DNA of 64,000 nt, taken from Modestobacter sp. VKM Ac-2985. GTDB lineage: Bacteria; Actinomycetota; Actinomycetes; Mycobacteriales; Geodermatophilaceae. Shown one piece after another: positions 1-8,841 of this stretch; position 1 is the first letter of the stretch, and each line of letters begins with the position of its first letter. The position numbers were made by a program, and so were the translations under genes. The stretch covers positions 1,132,826-1,196,825 of the forward strand of contig NZ_JAPVBI010000003.1 in assembly GCF_026967925.1 (NCBI RefSeq). Reading direction: 5' to 3'. The notes under the pieces are model-generated. The model was given only the letters and a program-made list of their open reading frames with translations, did no database searches and was not told the origin of the DNA.

Positions 1-995
1 ACCTCTCCCCCGAGCAGGCCAGCGGCACCCGCGCCACCCCGGCCAGCGACGTCTACGCCCTCGGGCTGGTGGGCTACGAGTGCTTGGCCGGGTACCGAGG
101 CTTCGACGGTGGGGACGCGGTGGAGGTCGCGCTCCGACGGATCCGCGAGGTTCCGCCGCCGCTGCCCGACGACGTCCCGGCGCCGGTGCGCGCGCTGATC
201 GACCGGGCCATCGCCAAGGACCCCGCCGACCGGTTCGCCGACGGCGCCGCCCTCCGCGCCGCCATCGACGACGTCCTGGCCGGCCGGCCGGTCGGCGGGC
301 CGGACCCCGAGCCGCGCACGGCGGTGATGCCCGCGATCCGGACGGCGGAGTTCCCGGCGGTGCGGACGCCGGCCCCGCTGCCGCCCTTCCCGGCGACCCA
401 GGGCTACGCGCTCCCCCCGGCCGAGGACGAGGACGACCTCGACGCCGAGCCCGGACGCCGCCGTCGCTGGCCGTTCCTGGTCGCCACCCTGCTCGCCTTC
501 CTGGTCGCGATGGGGAGCACCTTCGGCCTGCTCCAGCTCGCCACCGACCGCGCGGACCCGCAGCCCGTCGCCCAGCCGGCCCCCACCGCCGCACCGGCGC
601 CCCCGAGCGAGCCGGTGGTGCAGCTGGTCTCGCTGTCGACGGTGGACTACGTGGGCCGACCCGTGGCCGAGGTGCAGGCCGAGCTGGTCGAGCGGGGGCT
701 CGTCCCGACGCTGCGACCCCTGCAGACCGGCGACGTCGCCGACGGGTCGGTGATCGCGCTGGACCCGGTCGGCCAGGTGCTGCCGGGGGCCGCGGTGACC
801 CTCACCCACGCGGTCGCCCCGCCACCGCCACCGCCACCACCACCACCACCCGCCCCCGAGCCGGCACCCGCCCCGGCACCCGCGCCGACGCCGGCGGCCG
901 AGCCCGCGCCGACCGAGGACGCCGAGCTGGACCGGGAGGCCATCGAGGAGGCCGTCGAGCGCTGGCGGGAGCGGCGCCGGGACCGGGACGACTGA
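1..995 (+). CDS. Ser/Thr protein kinase with PASTA domain, 5' truncated by window
   Basis: The frame is open from base 3 and enters at kinase subdomains [26 protein letters not shown] is the activation-segment end and the invariant Asp region. The rest of the C-lobe follows, then a linker, one transmembrane helix (about 468-542, [16 protein letters not shown]) and one extracellular PASTA repeat (about 624-813, [20 protein letters not shown]). It ends in a Pro/Ala tail encoded by a CCR-CCA microsatellite (about 820-890) and a charged end. This is the PknB-type layout: cytoplasmic kinase, outside sensor for peptidoglycan fragments or lipid II. A single PASTA repeat is few compared with PknB (four), so it is a PASTA kinase paralogue and not necessarily the essential PknB. 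The catalytic N-lobe lies outside the window. Confidence 0.93.
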   Translation, partial: LSPEQASGTRATPASDVYALGLVGYECLAGYRGFDGGDAVEVALRRIREVPPPLPDDVPAPVRALIDRAIAKDPADRFADGAALRAAIDDVLAGRPVGGPDPEPRTAVMPAIRTAEFPAVRTPAPLPPFPATQGYALPPAEDEDDLDAEPGRRRRWPFLVATLLAFLVAMGSTFGLLQLATDRADPQPVAQPAPTAAPAPPSEPVVQLVSLSTVDYVGRPVAEVQAELVERGLVPTLRPLQTGDVADGSVIALDPVGQVLPGAAVTLTHAVAPPPPPPPPPPPAPEPAPAPAPAPTPAAEPAPTEDAELDREAIEEAVERWRERRRDRDD

Positions 996-1047
996 CCACC
1001 CGACCCGACGTGTGTGGTGCGCGGTCGGATCGGGCACGCCGGATGCC

Positions 1048-1941
1048 ATGGCCGACCAGTTCACGTTCACCGACCCGACCACCCGGTACCGCACCGACGG
1101 GTTCCCCGAGCAGTCCCAGGACGCCCCGGGCCTGACCACGGACCTGCAGCCCGGTGCCGACCACGGCGAGCAGAGCTACCGCGGCACCGGCCGGCTGACC
1201 GGCCGCAAGGCACTGGTCACCGGCGCCGACTCCGGGATCGGCCGCGCCGCCGCGATCGCCTTCGCGCGGGAGGGCGCCGACGTCGTCCTCAACTACCTGC
1301 CCAGCGAGCAGACCGACGCCGAGCAGGTCGCCGAGCTGATCGAGGAGGCCGGCCAGAAGGCCGTGCTCGCCCCTGCCGACGTCTCCGACGAGGACGCCGC
1401 GCGAGCGCTGGTGCACACCGCGCTCGACCAGCTCGGCGGGCTGGACCTCATCGCCAACATCGCCGGCAAGCAGACCTACGTCGACGACCTCGCCGACGTC
1501 ACCACCGAGCAGTTCGACCGGACGTTCAAGACCAACGTCTACGCGCTGTTCTGGATCGTGCAGGAGGCGCTGCCGCACCTCCCCGCAGGTTCGACGATCA
1601 TCAACACCAGCTCCATCCAGGCGTACCAGCCCTCCCCCGGCCTGGTGGACTACGCCACCACCAAGGCCGCGATCAACACGATGAGCAAGGCGCTGGCCCA
1701 GCAGCTGGCGCCGAAGGGGATCCGGGTCAACGTGGTGGCCCCGGGCCCGTTCTGGACGCCGCTGCAGGCCTCCGGCGGCCAGCCGCCGTCGGCGTTGCCG
1801 GAGTTCGGTCAGGAGACTCCGATCGGGCGCGCCGGGCAGCCGGCCGAGCTCGGCCCGGTCTACGTCTTCCTCGCCTCCCCCGAGTCCAGCTACGTCTCCG
1901 GCGAGACCCTCAACGTCAACGGCGGGATGCCGACGCCCTGA
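1048..1941 (+). CDS. SDR family oxidoreductase (YghA-like)
   Basis: 297 aa short-chain dehydrogenase with the roughly 50-residue N-terminal extension typical of the YghA/glucose dehydrogenase-like group. The NAD(P)-binding motif is TGADSGIG (58-65), the catalytic Ser is in NTSS (near 188), and the Tyr-Lys pair is in YATTK (Y202, K206). The C-terminal [11 protein letters not shown] is the usual end of classical SDRs. I chose the ATG at 1048; an upstream GTG-type extension would add a GC-shadow peptide with no family similarity. The substrate cannot be read from sequence; relatives reduce small aldehydes or oxidise sugars and often appear in stress regulons. It lies 52 bp after the kinase gene. 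Confidence 0.9.
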   Translation: MADQFTFTDPTTRYRTDGFPEQSQDAPGLTTDLQPGADHGEQSYRGTGRLTGRKALVTGADSGIGRAAAIAFAREGADVVLNYLPSEQTDAEQVAELIEEAGQKAVLAPADVSDEDAARALVHTALDQLGGLDLIANIAGKQTYVDDLADVTTEQFDRTFKTNVYALFWIVQEALPHLPAGSTIINTSSIQAYQPSPGLVDYATTKAAINTMSKALAQQLAPKGIRVNVVAPGPFWTPLQASGGQPPSALPEFGQETPIGRAGQPAELGPVYVFLASPESSYVSGETLNVNGGMPTP

Positions 1942-1997
1942 TCCGGCACCCGACGTCTCCGACCCCGACCTCAGCAGCGCGGCGTGCCGGGCGGGGT

Positions 1998-2106
1998 GCG
2001 GAGGGTGCGCACGCGCCGGGCCCGCCCGCCGAGGGGTCGCCCCACCAGCGGTCGGGCCGGCGCGGGGGGACCCTGGTCCTCGCGGCGGTGCCGCCCGGGC
2101 GTCGCC
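1998..2106 (+). promoter_or_regulatory. Leader shared with the paralogous gene at 11361
   Basis: GCGGAGGGTGCGCACG at 1998-2013 recurs exactly at 11210-11225. A self-complementary GGCGGTGCCGCC block at 2084-2095, followed by a GGG-GT-GCC tract to 2106, recurs at 11319-11342. Both copies lie just upstream of the two paralogous 207-aa genes, 16-18 bases from their starts in the case of the second block. This is conserved non-coding sequence, perhaps promoter plus a 5'-UTR hairpin; the function is inferred. Confidence 0.5.
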
Positions 2107-2122
2107 AGGGAGGAGCACGGAG

Positions 2123-2746
2123 ATGCACGCCAGGACCACCACGGTGCGCGGTGACCCGCAGGCCGTCGACGACGGGATCGACTACGTCCGCGAGGCGGTC
2201 TGGCCGATGCTGCGCGGGATGAGCGGCTGCGTGGGCATGTCGATGCTGGCCGACCGGGACGCCGGCCGCTGCATCGTCACCGCCGCCTGGGCCACGGACG
2301 AGGCCATGCGCGCCAGCGCGGTCGCCGTCGGCGAGCTCCGCGACCACGCCGCCGGGGTCATGCGGGCGGAGTCCATGCAGGTCGCCGAGTGGGAGATCGC
2401 CGTCCTGCACCGGGAACACCCCACCGGCGACGGCGCCTGCACCCGGGTCGTCTGGGCGGAGGGAGACCCGGCAGACCTCGACAGCATGGTCGATGCCTTC
2501 CGGATGAGCCTGATCCCGTGGATGACGGAGCTCCCCGGCTTCTGCAGCACGAGCCTGCTGGTCGACCGGGGCACCGGTCACGCCGCAGCGGCCGTCACCT
2601 ACGCCGACCGGGACGCGCTGGAGCGGTCCCGGAAGACGGGGTCGGCGATGCGCCGTGAGTTCGTCGCGGCCACGCGCGTGCAGGTCACCGAGGTCGCCGA
2701 GTTCGACCTGGCGGTGGCGCACCTGCGGGTGCCGGAGATGGCCTGA
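2123..2746 (+). CDS. Duplicated ABM-like (dimeric alpha/beta barrel) protein, copy 1
   Basis: 207 aa. It looks like two fused dimeric alpha/beta-barrel (antibiotic biosynthesis monooxygenase-like) units. The first half has GCVGMSMLADRDAGRCIV followed by an alanine-rich helix; the second half repeats the pattern as GFCSTSLLVDRGTGHAAAAV. ATG is preceded by AGGGAGGAGCACGGAG. It has no signal peptide or membrane segment. A same-length paralogue lies at 11361-11984, about half identical by eye, and the upstream leader is shared too. Fold assignment is by pattern only; no catalytic residues are evident, so the function is unknown. Confidence 0.85.
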   Translation: MHARTTTVRGDPQAVDDGIDYVREAVWPMLRGMSGCVGMSMLADRDAGRCIVTAAWATDEAMRASAVAVGELRDHAAGVMRAESMQVAEWEIAVLHREHPTGDGACTRVVWAEGDPADLDSMVDAFRMSLIPWMTELPGFCSTSLLVDRGTGHAAAAVTYADRDALERSRKTGSAMRREFVAATRVQVTEVAEFDLAVAHLRVPEMA

Positions 2747-2790
2747 CCGGCGGAGCCGCCCCTCACCGACGGCGAGGTCTCCTCGGCGCT

Positions 2791-2823
2791 CCTTGACAAA
2801 GACCCTTGCCACACCAGCAAACT
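2791..2823 (+). promoter_or_regulatory. Promoter and candidate operator of the XRE-cupin gene
   Basis: A consensus -35 TTGACA (2793-2798) is followed by a perfect inverted repeat TTGC-N7-GCAA (2806-2820), only 10 bases before the ATG. CCTTG also recurs at 2791 and 2804. The palindrome lies where a -10 region would be, so the downstream regulator probably represses its own gene (inference). Confidence 0.5.
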
Positions 2824-2830
2824 GGGCGGC

Positions 2831-3421
2831 ATGAGCGACGACGTCGATGCGGTGGTCCAGGCCGTGGGGCCGCGGCTGCGCGCCCTGCGCCAGCAGCGCG
2901 ACACCACACTGACCCAGCTGTCGGAGACCACCGGCATCTCGGTCAGCACCCTCTCCCGTCTGGAGTCCGGGCAGCGGCGGGCGACGCTGGAACTGCTGCT
3001 CCCGCTCACCCGCGCCCTGCAGGTCCCGCTGGACCAGCTGCTCGACGAACCGCCCTCGCGGGACCCCCGGGTCCAGCTGCGCCCGGTCGAGCGCCACGGC
3101 ATGACCATGCTGCCGCTCACCCGCCGGCCCGGCGGGCTGCAGGCCTACAAGATGATCATGCCGCCGGGCCACCCCGCCGGCGAGGTGGAGCTCAAGACGC
3201 ACGAGGGCTACGAGTGGCTGTACGTGCTCAACGGCCGGTTCGTGCTCTTCCTCGGTGACCAGCGGCTGGAGCTCACCCCGGGCGAGGTCGTGGAGTTCGA
3301 CACCCACGTGCCGCACGCACTGACCAACCCCGGCCCGGCCCCGGTCGAGCTGCTGGCCCTGTTCGGTCCACAGGGCGAACGGATGCACGTGCGGGCCCGA
3401 CCGCGCGGGAGCAGCGCGTAG
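2831..3421 (+). CDS. XRE-family regulator with C-terminal cupin domain
   Basis: 196 aa. N-terminal lambda-repressor-like HTH (about 10-65: LRQQRDTTLTQLSETTGISVSTLSRLE is the helix-turn-helix with the usual Ser-Thr-Leu-Ser recognition helix). The C-terminal cupin_2 barrel (about 110-185) includes the HEGYEWLYVLNGRF and GEVVEFDTHVPHAL stretches that carry metal/ligand positions. Such regulators sense a small molecule in the cupin and commonly repress themselves and a neighbouring catabolic or transport gene. The nearest target is the FNT channel gene downstream. Confidence 0.92.
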   Translation: MSDDVDAVVQAVGPRLRALRQQRDTTLTQLSETTGISVSTLSRLESGQRRATLELLLPLTRALQVPLDQLLDEPPSRDPRVQLRPVERHGMTMLPLTRRPGGLQAYKMIMPPGHPAGEVELKTHEGYEWLYVLNGRFVLFLGDQRLELTPGEVVEFDTHVPHALTNPGPAPVELLALFGPQGERMHVRARPRGSSA

Positions 3422-3531
3422 CCGGTCGCTGCCGGGATCACCGCTCACCGAGCGAGACGCCGCGGTGTCCGAGAGGCTGGTGCCCCCGGGCCTGAGACAA
3501 CGGGCCGCCCCGTTCACCCTGGAGGTACGCC

Positions 3532-4386
3532 TTGCCCGCACGCGCACCCAAGGAGATCGCCCAGGTCGCCGCCGCGACCGGGGCGAAGAAGACCCGCCGC
3601 ACCTGGGACAAGGTCCTGGTCAGCGCCTTCCTGGCCGGTGCCTACATCGCCTTCGGTGGGCTCGTCGCCATCGTCGTCTCCTCCGGCCTGGACCCGGAGA
3701 CCTGGGGGACGCTGCCGACGCTGTTCACCGGCGCGACCTTCACCCTCGGCCTGGTGCTCGTGCTCGTCGCCGGCTCCGACCTGGCCACCGGCAACATGTC
3801 CCTGGTCCCGCTGGGCGCGATGCGCGGCAAGATCGACTTCGGGGACGTCGCCAAGAACCTGACCCTGGTGCTGATCGGCAACCTGGTCGGGGCGATGTTC
3901 GTCGCCTTCTTCCTGGCCGTGGAGACCGGGGTGATCGGCGACTCGGGCGCCACCGGCACCGGCGCGCTCACCTACGAGCGGCTGGCCTCCATCGCGGAGG
4001 GCAAGGCGCTGGACGAGACGGCCTGGCAGACGTTCCTCCGCGCGGTGGGGTGCAACTGGCTGGTCTGCCTGGCGGTGTGGATGTCGCTGGCGGCCACGAC
4101 CGTCTCGGGCAAGATCCTGGCGATCTTCTTCCCGATCATGGCCTTCGTGGCGATGGGCTTCGACCACGTCATCGCCAACATGTTCTTCCTGCCGGCGGCG
4201 ATCTTCGCGGGCGTCGACATCGGCTGGGACGACGCGGGGCTCAACTGGCTGCTGGCCGGGGCGGGCAACCTCGTCGGCGCAGTCGTCTTCGTGTCGACGT
4301 CCTACTGGTACCTGTTCCTGAAGGACCAGCCGGAGGACGACGAGGAGCAGACCGAGCAGCCGGTCGAGCCCGCGGAACGGGGCTGA
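3532..4386 (+). CDS. Formate/nitrite transporter family channel
   Basis: 284 aa integral membrane protein of the FNT (FocA/NirC/HSC) family, with about six membrane helices. GAYIAFGG in helix 1 and FDHVIANMFFLPAA in the later half match the family's conserved loops. FNT proteins are pentameric channels for formate, nitrite or hydrosulfide; the ion cannot be chosen from sequence. The start is TTG at 3532, favoured by GGAGG at 3521-3525. The acidic C-terminal tail is hydrophilic and cytoplasmic. It is followed directly by a strong hairpin. Confidence 0.92.
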   Translation: MPARAPKEIAQVAAATGAKKTRRTWDKVLVSAFLAGAYIAFGGLVAIVVSSGLDPETWGTLPTLFTGATFTLGLVLVLVAGSDLATGNMSLVPLGAMRGKIDFGDVAKNLTLVLIGNLVGAMFVAFFLAVETGVIGDSGATGTGALTYERLASIAEGKALDETAWQTFLRAVGCNWLVCLAVWMSLAATTVSGKILAIFFPIMAFVAMGFDHVIANMFFLPAAIFAGVDIGWDDAGLNWLLAGAGNLVGAVVFVSTSYWYLFLKDQPEDDEEQTEQPVEPAERG

Positions 4387-4404
4387 CCCCTCCACCGAAC
4401 GCCG

Positions 4405-4438
4405 ACGGCGGCGCCCCACCTCGGTGGGACGCCGCCGT
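4405..4438. terminator. Bidirectional terminator between FNT and nuclease genes
   Basis: Inverted repeat ACGGCGGCG-C-CCCACC / GGTGGG-A-CGCCGCCGT, 15 paired bases with one mismatch and a 2-base centre, between two convergent genes. It lacks a long T run, as is usual in actinobacteria. Confidence 0.75.
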
Positions 4439-4468
4439 CGTTCCGTTCCGGAGCCGATCAGCCTGGGA

Positions 4469-7138
4469 TCAGGACTCGGCGCCCTCCTGCTCCGCTCGCC
4501 CCTTGCCCTTGCCCTGGTCGAGGACGTCGGTGCCCGGGCCGCCGATCAGCGTGTCGCTGCCGTTGTCCCCGCGCAGCTCGTCGTCCCCGGCGCCGCCGAG
4601 CAGGACGTCGTCCCCGTTGCCACCGCGGAGCACGTCGTCCCCGTCGCCGCCGCAGATGACGTCGGCGCCGTTGCCACCGGTGATGGTGTCGTCGCCGCCC
4701 AGCCCCATGATCACGTCGACGCCGTTGCCGCCGCGGAGCACGTCGTCGCCCTCGGTGCCGACGAGGGTCGGCTCGAGGCCCTGGCAGAGCAGCGGCTCCG
4801 GCTCCGGCTCCGGCTCGACAGTGGCCTCCTGGAGGTCGATGCCGAGCAGCAGCGGGTCGTGGTCGCTGGAGCGGTAGGGGTCCGCCGCGTACAGCTCCGG
4901 GTCGCCGGCGTACTGGTAGGCGAAGGACTCCACCGAGTTGATGTTCCAGTGCACGACGTCGGTGACCTTCGCCGCGAGCTCGGCCGTGGCCAGCGCGTGG
5001 TCCAGCGAACCGGACAGTGCGTTGAACACGTAGCTGTACCGGCCCGGGTCGAACTCCTCACCCAGGTTGACGAAGCCCTCGTCGCGGAGAGCCTCGATCG
5101 GGTCCTCCTGGGTGTAGGCGTTGAAGTCGCCCATCAGCACGACGTCCGGGTCGCCGGTCTGCGCCTCCAGCCGGTCGCCGAAGGCCGCCAGCGACTCCGC
5201 CTGCCGCATCCGGTCGCCGTTGAAGTTGCCCTGCCCGTCGGTCTCGGCGTTGTCCCCGGTGCCGGTGCCGCCCTTGGACTTGAAGTGGTTGGCCACCACG
5301 GTGAAGGCGTCGCCGTCCGCGGTGAACGTCTGGGCGATCGGCTCGCGGGCATTGGACCAGACCGACTCGTCGACCAGGCCGACCGAGTCACCGACCGGCG
5401 TGACGGCGGCGGGCTGGTAGATGATCGCGTTGCGGATGACGTCCCGGTCGACCGCGTACAGCTCCTCCGGGAAGGCGACGTAGGCCCACTTCTGGCTGCC
5501 GGCGTCGGTGTTGAGCCGGGTCACCAGGTCGGCCAGCGCGGTGTCCGCGTTGCCCGGGGTCAGCCCGGTGGAGTCGGTGTCCTCGATCTCCATCAGCGTG
5601 ACCACGTCGGCGTCCAGCGCGTTGATCGCCGGCACGATCTTGCCGGCCTGCTCCTCGAACTCGGCCTGGTTCGGCGCACCCCGGCCGACCCCACCGAAGG
5701 TGAGGAAGTAGTTGAGCACGTTGAACGCGCCCAGCTGGACGTCGCCGCCGACCTCGCCCGGCGCGGCCGGACGGGTGTTCTGCGGCGCGAAGACGCCGTC
5801 CGCGGTGCCGTCGGCCGGCTGCAGCCGCCAGGCGTCGAAGCCGTAGCCGAGCACCAGCGGCTCGGTGGAGGTCAGCTGGTCGCCCACCCGCACCGGGGTC
5901 TCCGGCGACAGGTACGGGGCGGTGGTGACGCTGACCCGGCTGCTCTGCGCGTCGTCGAGGACGATGCGGCGCAGCGCGTTCTCCGCCGCGATCGCGTCCG
6001 CGCCGGCGCCGGGGCGGGCCAGCTCGGTGGGCTGCACCAGCAGGCCCCCCTCCGACAGGGTCAGCTCGCCGTAGCTGGTGAGGGCGTAGACCTCGCTGAC
6101 GGTCAGGATGTCGACCGGGGCGACCAGCATGCCCTCGACCCGCTCACGGGCGGCGTCGTCGGCCGGCAGGTCCAGCAGGGTCGCCGCCGGCAGGTCCGCG
6201 ACGGTGCCGTCGGCGCAGATGCCGACGTTCGCCTCACCCCGGACCTGGGTCTGCTCGAAGTACTCCTCGGCGGCACCGGTCACCGCGACCGTGTCGCCCA
6301 GGTCGACCTCGACCGAGGAGAAGACGAAGACGCCGTCGGAGGTGGCCGGGTCGCCGTCGCCGTCGGCGTCCTGGAGGTAGAAGCCGGAGAGCCCGGGCAC
6401 GTCGCCGACGACGACGCCCTCCACGGTGACCGTGGCGCCGTCCAGCGGCGTGGTCGCAGCCGCGCCCTGGACCTCGCCGATCTCGTGGGTCACCGGGGCG
6501 TCACACACCTCGCCGGCGGCCGGCGGCGGGTCCACCGGGCCGGGGGCCGTGGAGTTCACCGCGCCCTTGGTGGCCGCGGCCGGGCCGGACCAGACGAGCG
6601 CGTCGGCGGCGGCGTCGTAGCTGCGCGACAGCGACTGCCCGACCGGCGTGCTGCCGGCTTCGGCGACCCCGATGTCGGTGCTGGTGAGCCCGTCAGCCGG
6701 GCCGCCGACGGCGGTCATCGTGCCCTCGTAGGAGAGGAACTCCAGCACCTCCGTGCCGCGGACCAGTGCGATCGCGTCCGGGGCGCCGTTCTGGATCCCG
6801 TTGGCGGGGTAGTCGACGACGGCCACGGCCGGGGCGTCCTCCGGTGCGGTCACCACCGGGAGCGCGTCGGTGTCGTACACCGTGCCGTTGCCCCCGTTGT
6901 AGAGCACCACGGACAACCCGTCCGAACCGGTGCCGGCGGGGAGCTGGACCTCGACGAACTCACCGGTGTCGGTGCCGTCGTTGTCGTAGTGCACCTCGGA
7001 GACGAACGGCGCGGTGGGCGGTGCCGCGGCCGCGACGGCCGGGACGGCGACGACGCCGAGGACCGCCGCGGAGGCTGCGGCGGCGCCCAGGGCGGCGCGC
7101 CGCGCCGACGTGCGGGCAGTGCCTGGAGGGAGGGGCAC
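4469..7138 (-). CDS. ExeM/NucH-type secreted endonuclease with RTX repeats
   Basis: 889 aa. A Sec signal peptide (about 1-37, RRAALGAAAASAAVLGVVAV then AVAAAAPP) is followed by a lamin-tail-like domain, an OB-like region, and an endonuclease/exonuclease/phosphatase domain. The nuclease domain shows LMEIEDT, VLMGDFNAY and SSDHDPLL, the acidic, GDFN and SDHDP motifs of the DNase I superfamily. The C-terminus carries at least five RTX calcium-binding nonapeptides (GGNGDDVLRGGNGDDVLLGG), an export/folding element. ExeM-type enzymes degrade extracellular DNA. The start is GTG at 7138, preceded by AGAGGA, giving a clean signal peptide; an upstream ATG would bury it. Probable roles are nutrient scavenging or biofilm DNA turnover. 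Confidence 0.93.
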   Translation of the reverse strand: MPLPPGTARTSARRAALGAAAASAAVLGVVAVPAVAAAAPPTAPFVSEVHYDNDGTDTGEFVEVQLPAGTGSDGLSVVLYNGGNGTVYDTDALPVVTAPEDAPAVAVVDYPANGIQNGAPDAIALVRGTEVLEFLSYEGTMTAVGGPADGLTSTDIGVAEAGSTPVGQSLSRSYDAAADALVWSGPAAATKGAVNSTAPGPVDPPPAAGEVCDAPVTHEIGEVQGAAATTPLDGATVTVEGVVVGDVPGLSGFYLQDADGDGDPATSDGVFVFSSVEVDLGDTVAVTGAAEEYFEQTQVRGEANVGICADGTVADLPAATLLDLPADDAARERVEGMLVAPVDILTVSEVYALTSYGELTLSEGGLLVQPTELARPGAGADAIAAENALRRIVLDDAQSSRVSVTTAPYLSPETPVRVGDQLTSTEPLVLGYGFDAWRLQPADGTADGVFAPQNTRPAAPGEVGGDVQLGAFNVLNYFLTFGGVGRGAPNQAEFEEQAGKIVPAINALDADVVTLMEIEDTDSTGLTPGNADTALADLVTRLNTDAGSQKWAYVAFPEELYAVDRDVIRNAIIYQPAAVTPVGDSVGLVDESVWSNAREPIAQTFTADGDAFTVVANHFKSKGGTGTGDNAETDGQGNFNGDRMRQAESLAAFGDRLEAQTGDPDVVLMGDFNAYTQEDPIEALRDEGFVNLGEEFDPGRYSYVFNALSGSLDHALATAELAAKVTDVVHWNINSVESFAYQYAGDPELYAADPYRSSDHDPLLLGIDLQEATVEPEPEPEPLLCQGLEPTLVGTEGDDVLRGGNGVDVIMGLGGDDTITGGNGADVICGGDGDDVLRGGNGDDVLLGGAGDDELRGDNGSDTLIGGPGTDVLDQGKGKGRAEQEGAES

Positions 7139-7360
7139 AGAGGTTCCTCTCGGAGGGGGACGAGCGGTCAGCGGGCACAGCGTGGGCTCGCGCCGTGAAC
7201 GACACGCTGACGGTATGTGACAACGCAGTGACACGCCGCGCTCTGCTGTCCCACCCCGGCGCGGCGCGCGGGGTGTCGCGCGACCGGCCTGCGCCGCTGC
7301 CCTCGCCGGTCACCTCCGGGCCCCGGTACCCGCGACGTCCACCGGACGCCGGGACCCGAT

Positions 7361-7615
7361 TCAGTCGGTGGGGTCCACCGGAGCGTCGTCCCGGGTGGCG
7401 TCGTCCCGGGTGGCGTCCTGCTGCCTGCGGAAGCGCAGCGACTCCACCAGCACGTAACCGAACACGACGGTCCACGCGAAGCTCAGGAAGGCCTCGCCCC
7501 ACTCGCCGTCGACCAGCCCCAGCACCAGCGCGACCAGGTTGTAGGCCACCGCCACGCCCGCCAGCAGCTGCACTCCCCGGTTGCCGAACCAGGGCGGGCG
7601 GAAGGGGGCGGCCAT
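7361..7615 (-). CDS. Small two-helix membrane protein
   Basis: 84 aa: GVQLLAGVAVAYNLVALVLGLV and FLSFAWTVVFGYVLVESL form two membrane segments, and the tail is short and charged. A 15-bp tandem duplication (7384-7413) encodes the repeated DATRD of the tail, a recent slippage product. Nothing in the sequence or neighbourhood gives a function. The 222 bp between this gene's far side and the nuclease start (7139-7360) holds the nuclease promoter region and no further gene that I can see. Confidence 0.72.
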   Translation of the reverse strand: MAAPFRPPWFGNRGVQLLAGVAVAYNLVALVLGLVDGEWGEAFLSFAWTVVFGYVLVESLRFRRQQDATRDDATRDDAPVDPTD

Positions 7616-7715
7616 GCCCAGAGGCTAGCCCGGCCCGGGCGCCGCGCGGCCGCCGATCGGCCCCGACGGCGCGCCACACCCTGCGGCGGGACCTGCAGTC
7701 GGCGAGGCTGGTGGG

Positions 7716-8759
7716 GTGAGCACCAAGAAGCAGAGCGGCAGCGGATACGTCGAACCCGGCCAGGACTACCAGCGGGACCAGAACTACATCACCGACCGGA
7801 TCACCGCCGACGGCGACAGCCGCTGGCCGGTGGAGGCCGGTCGGTACCGGCTGGTCATCGCCCGGGCGTGCCCGTGGGCCAACCGCGCGGCGATCGTCCG
7901 GCGGTTGCTCGGCCTCGAGCAGGCCATCTCCATGGGGATCTGCGGGCCCACGCACGACGAGCGCAGCTGGACCTTCGACCTCGACCCCGGCGGCCGCGAC
8001 CCGGTGTTGGGGTACGAGCGTTTGCAGGAGGCGTTCTTCGCCCGCGACCCGGAGTACCCGCGCGGCATCACCGTGCCGGCGATGGTCGACATCCCGACCG
8101 GGTCGGTGGTGACCAACGACTTCAAGCAGATGACGCTGGACTTCTCCTCCGAGTGGACCGCGTTCCACCGCGAGGGCGCCCCGGACCTCTACCCCGAGCA
8201 CCTGCGGGCGGAGATGGACGAGGTGATCGAGCGGATCTTCACCGAGGTGAACAACGGGGTGTACCGCTGTGGCTTCGCCGGGTCGCAGAGCGCCTACGAC
8301 AAGGCCTACGAGCGGCTGTGGACGGCGATGGACTGGCTGGAGGAGCGGCTGACGACCCGCCGGTTCCTGATGGGCGAGACCATCACCGAGGCCGACGTGC
8401 GGCTGTTCACCACGCTGGCCCGGTTCGACGCCGTCTACCACGGCCACTTCAAGGCCAACCGCAACAAGCTGACCGAGCTGCCGGCGGTGTGGGGCTACGC
8501 CCGCGACCTCTTCCAGACCCCGGGCTTCGGTGACACCACCGACTTCCCGCAGATCAAGGAGCACTACTACGTGGTGCACGCCGACATCAACCCGACCCAG
8601 ATCATCCCGATGGGCCCGGACACGTCGGTCTGGCTGACCCCGCACGGTCGCGAGGAGATGGGTGGCAGCCCGTTCGGCGACGGCACCCCGCCCGGCCCGC
8701 CGGTGGAGGGTGAGGTCATCCCGCCCGAGCACGGCCCCGGCGGCATCGGCCACCGCTGA
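7716..8759 (+). CDS. Xi-class glutathione S-transferase / glutathionyl-hydroquinone reductase-like
   Basis: 347 aa. The thioredoxin-fold N-terminal half has the Xi-class active-site motif CPWANR with catalytic Cys52; the helical C-terminal GST domain follows (about 175-310). Length and the long insert between beta strands match YqjG/EcpX-type glutathionyl-hydroquinone reductases, which remove a thiol adduct from hydroquinones. Actinobacteria of this kind normally make mycothiol, not glutathione, so the true thiol is probably mycothiol or another donor (inference). GTG start at 7716. Confidence 0.9.
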   Translation: MSTKKQSGSGYVEPGQDYQRDQNYITDRITADGDSRWPVEAGRYRLVIARACPWANRAAIVRRLLGLEQAISMGICGPTHDERSWTFDLDPGGRDPVLGYERLQEAFFARDPEYPRGITVPAMVDIPTGSVVTNDFKQMTLDFSSEWTAFHREGAPDLYPEHLRAEMDEVIERIFTEVNNGVYRCGFAGSQSAYDKAYERLWTAMDWLEERLTTRRFLMGETITEADVRLFTTLARFDAVYHGHFKANRNKLTELPAVWGYARDLFQTPGFGDTTDFPQIKEHYYVVHADINPTQIIPMGPDTSVWLTPHGREEMGGSPFGDGTPPGPPVEGEVIPPEHGPGGIGHR

Positions 8760-8769
8760 GCGCGCCGCG

Positions 8770-8808
8770 GCCCGGGACCCCTGGTTGGCTGACCACGGCG
8801 TCCCGGGC
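8770..8808 (+). terminator. Possible terminator after GST gene
   Basis: GCCCGGGA (8770-8777) pairs with TCCCGGGC (8801-8808), and an inner TGGT/ACCA stem lies within the 23-base loop. It lies 10 bp after the GST stop. Confidence 0.4.
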
Positions 8809-8841
8809 AGCGGAGCCCGCGGACCGAGGAGAGGTGGCGCA

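Noticed and set aside
4424-7198. A 924-codon open frame antisense to the ExeM nuclease gene
   Set aside because: Val/Gly/Arg-rich composition without domains; it is the GC-codon shadow of a real gene with nuclease and RTX motifs.
7139-7240. PHO box upstream of the secreted nuclease
   Set aside because: Only one GTTCAC-like unit is visible, with no direct repeats.
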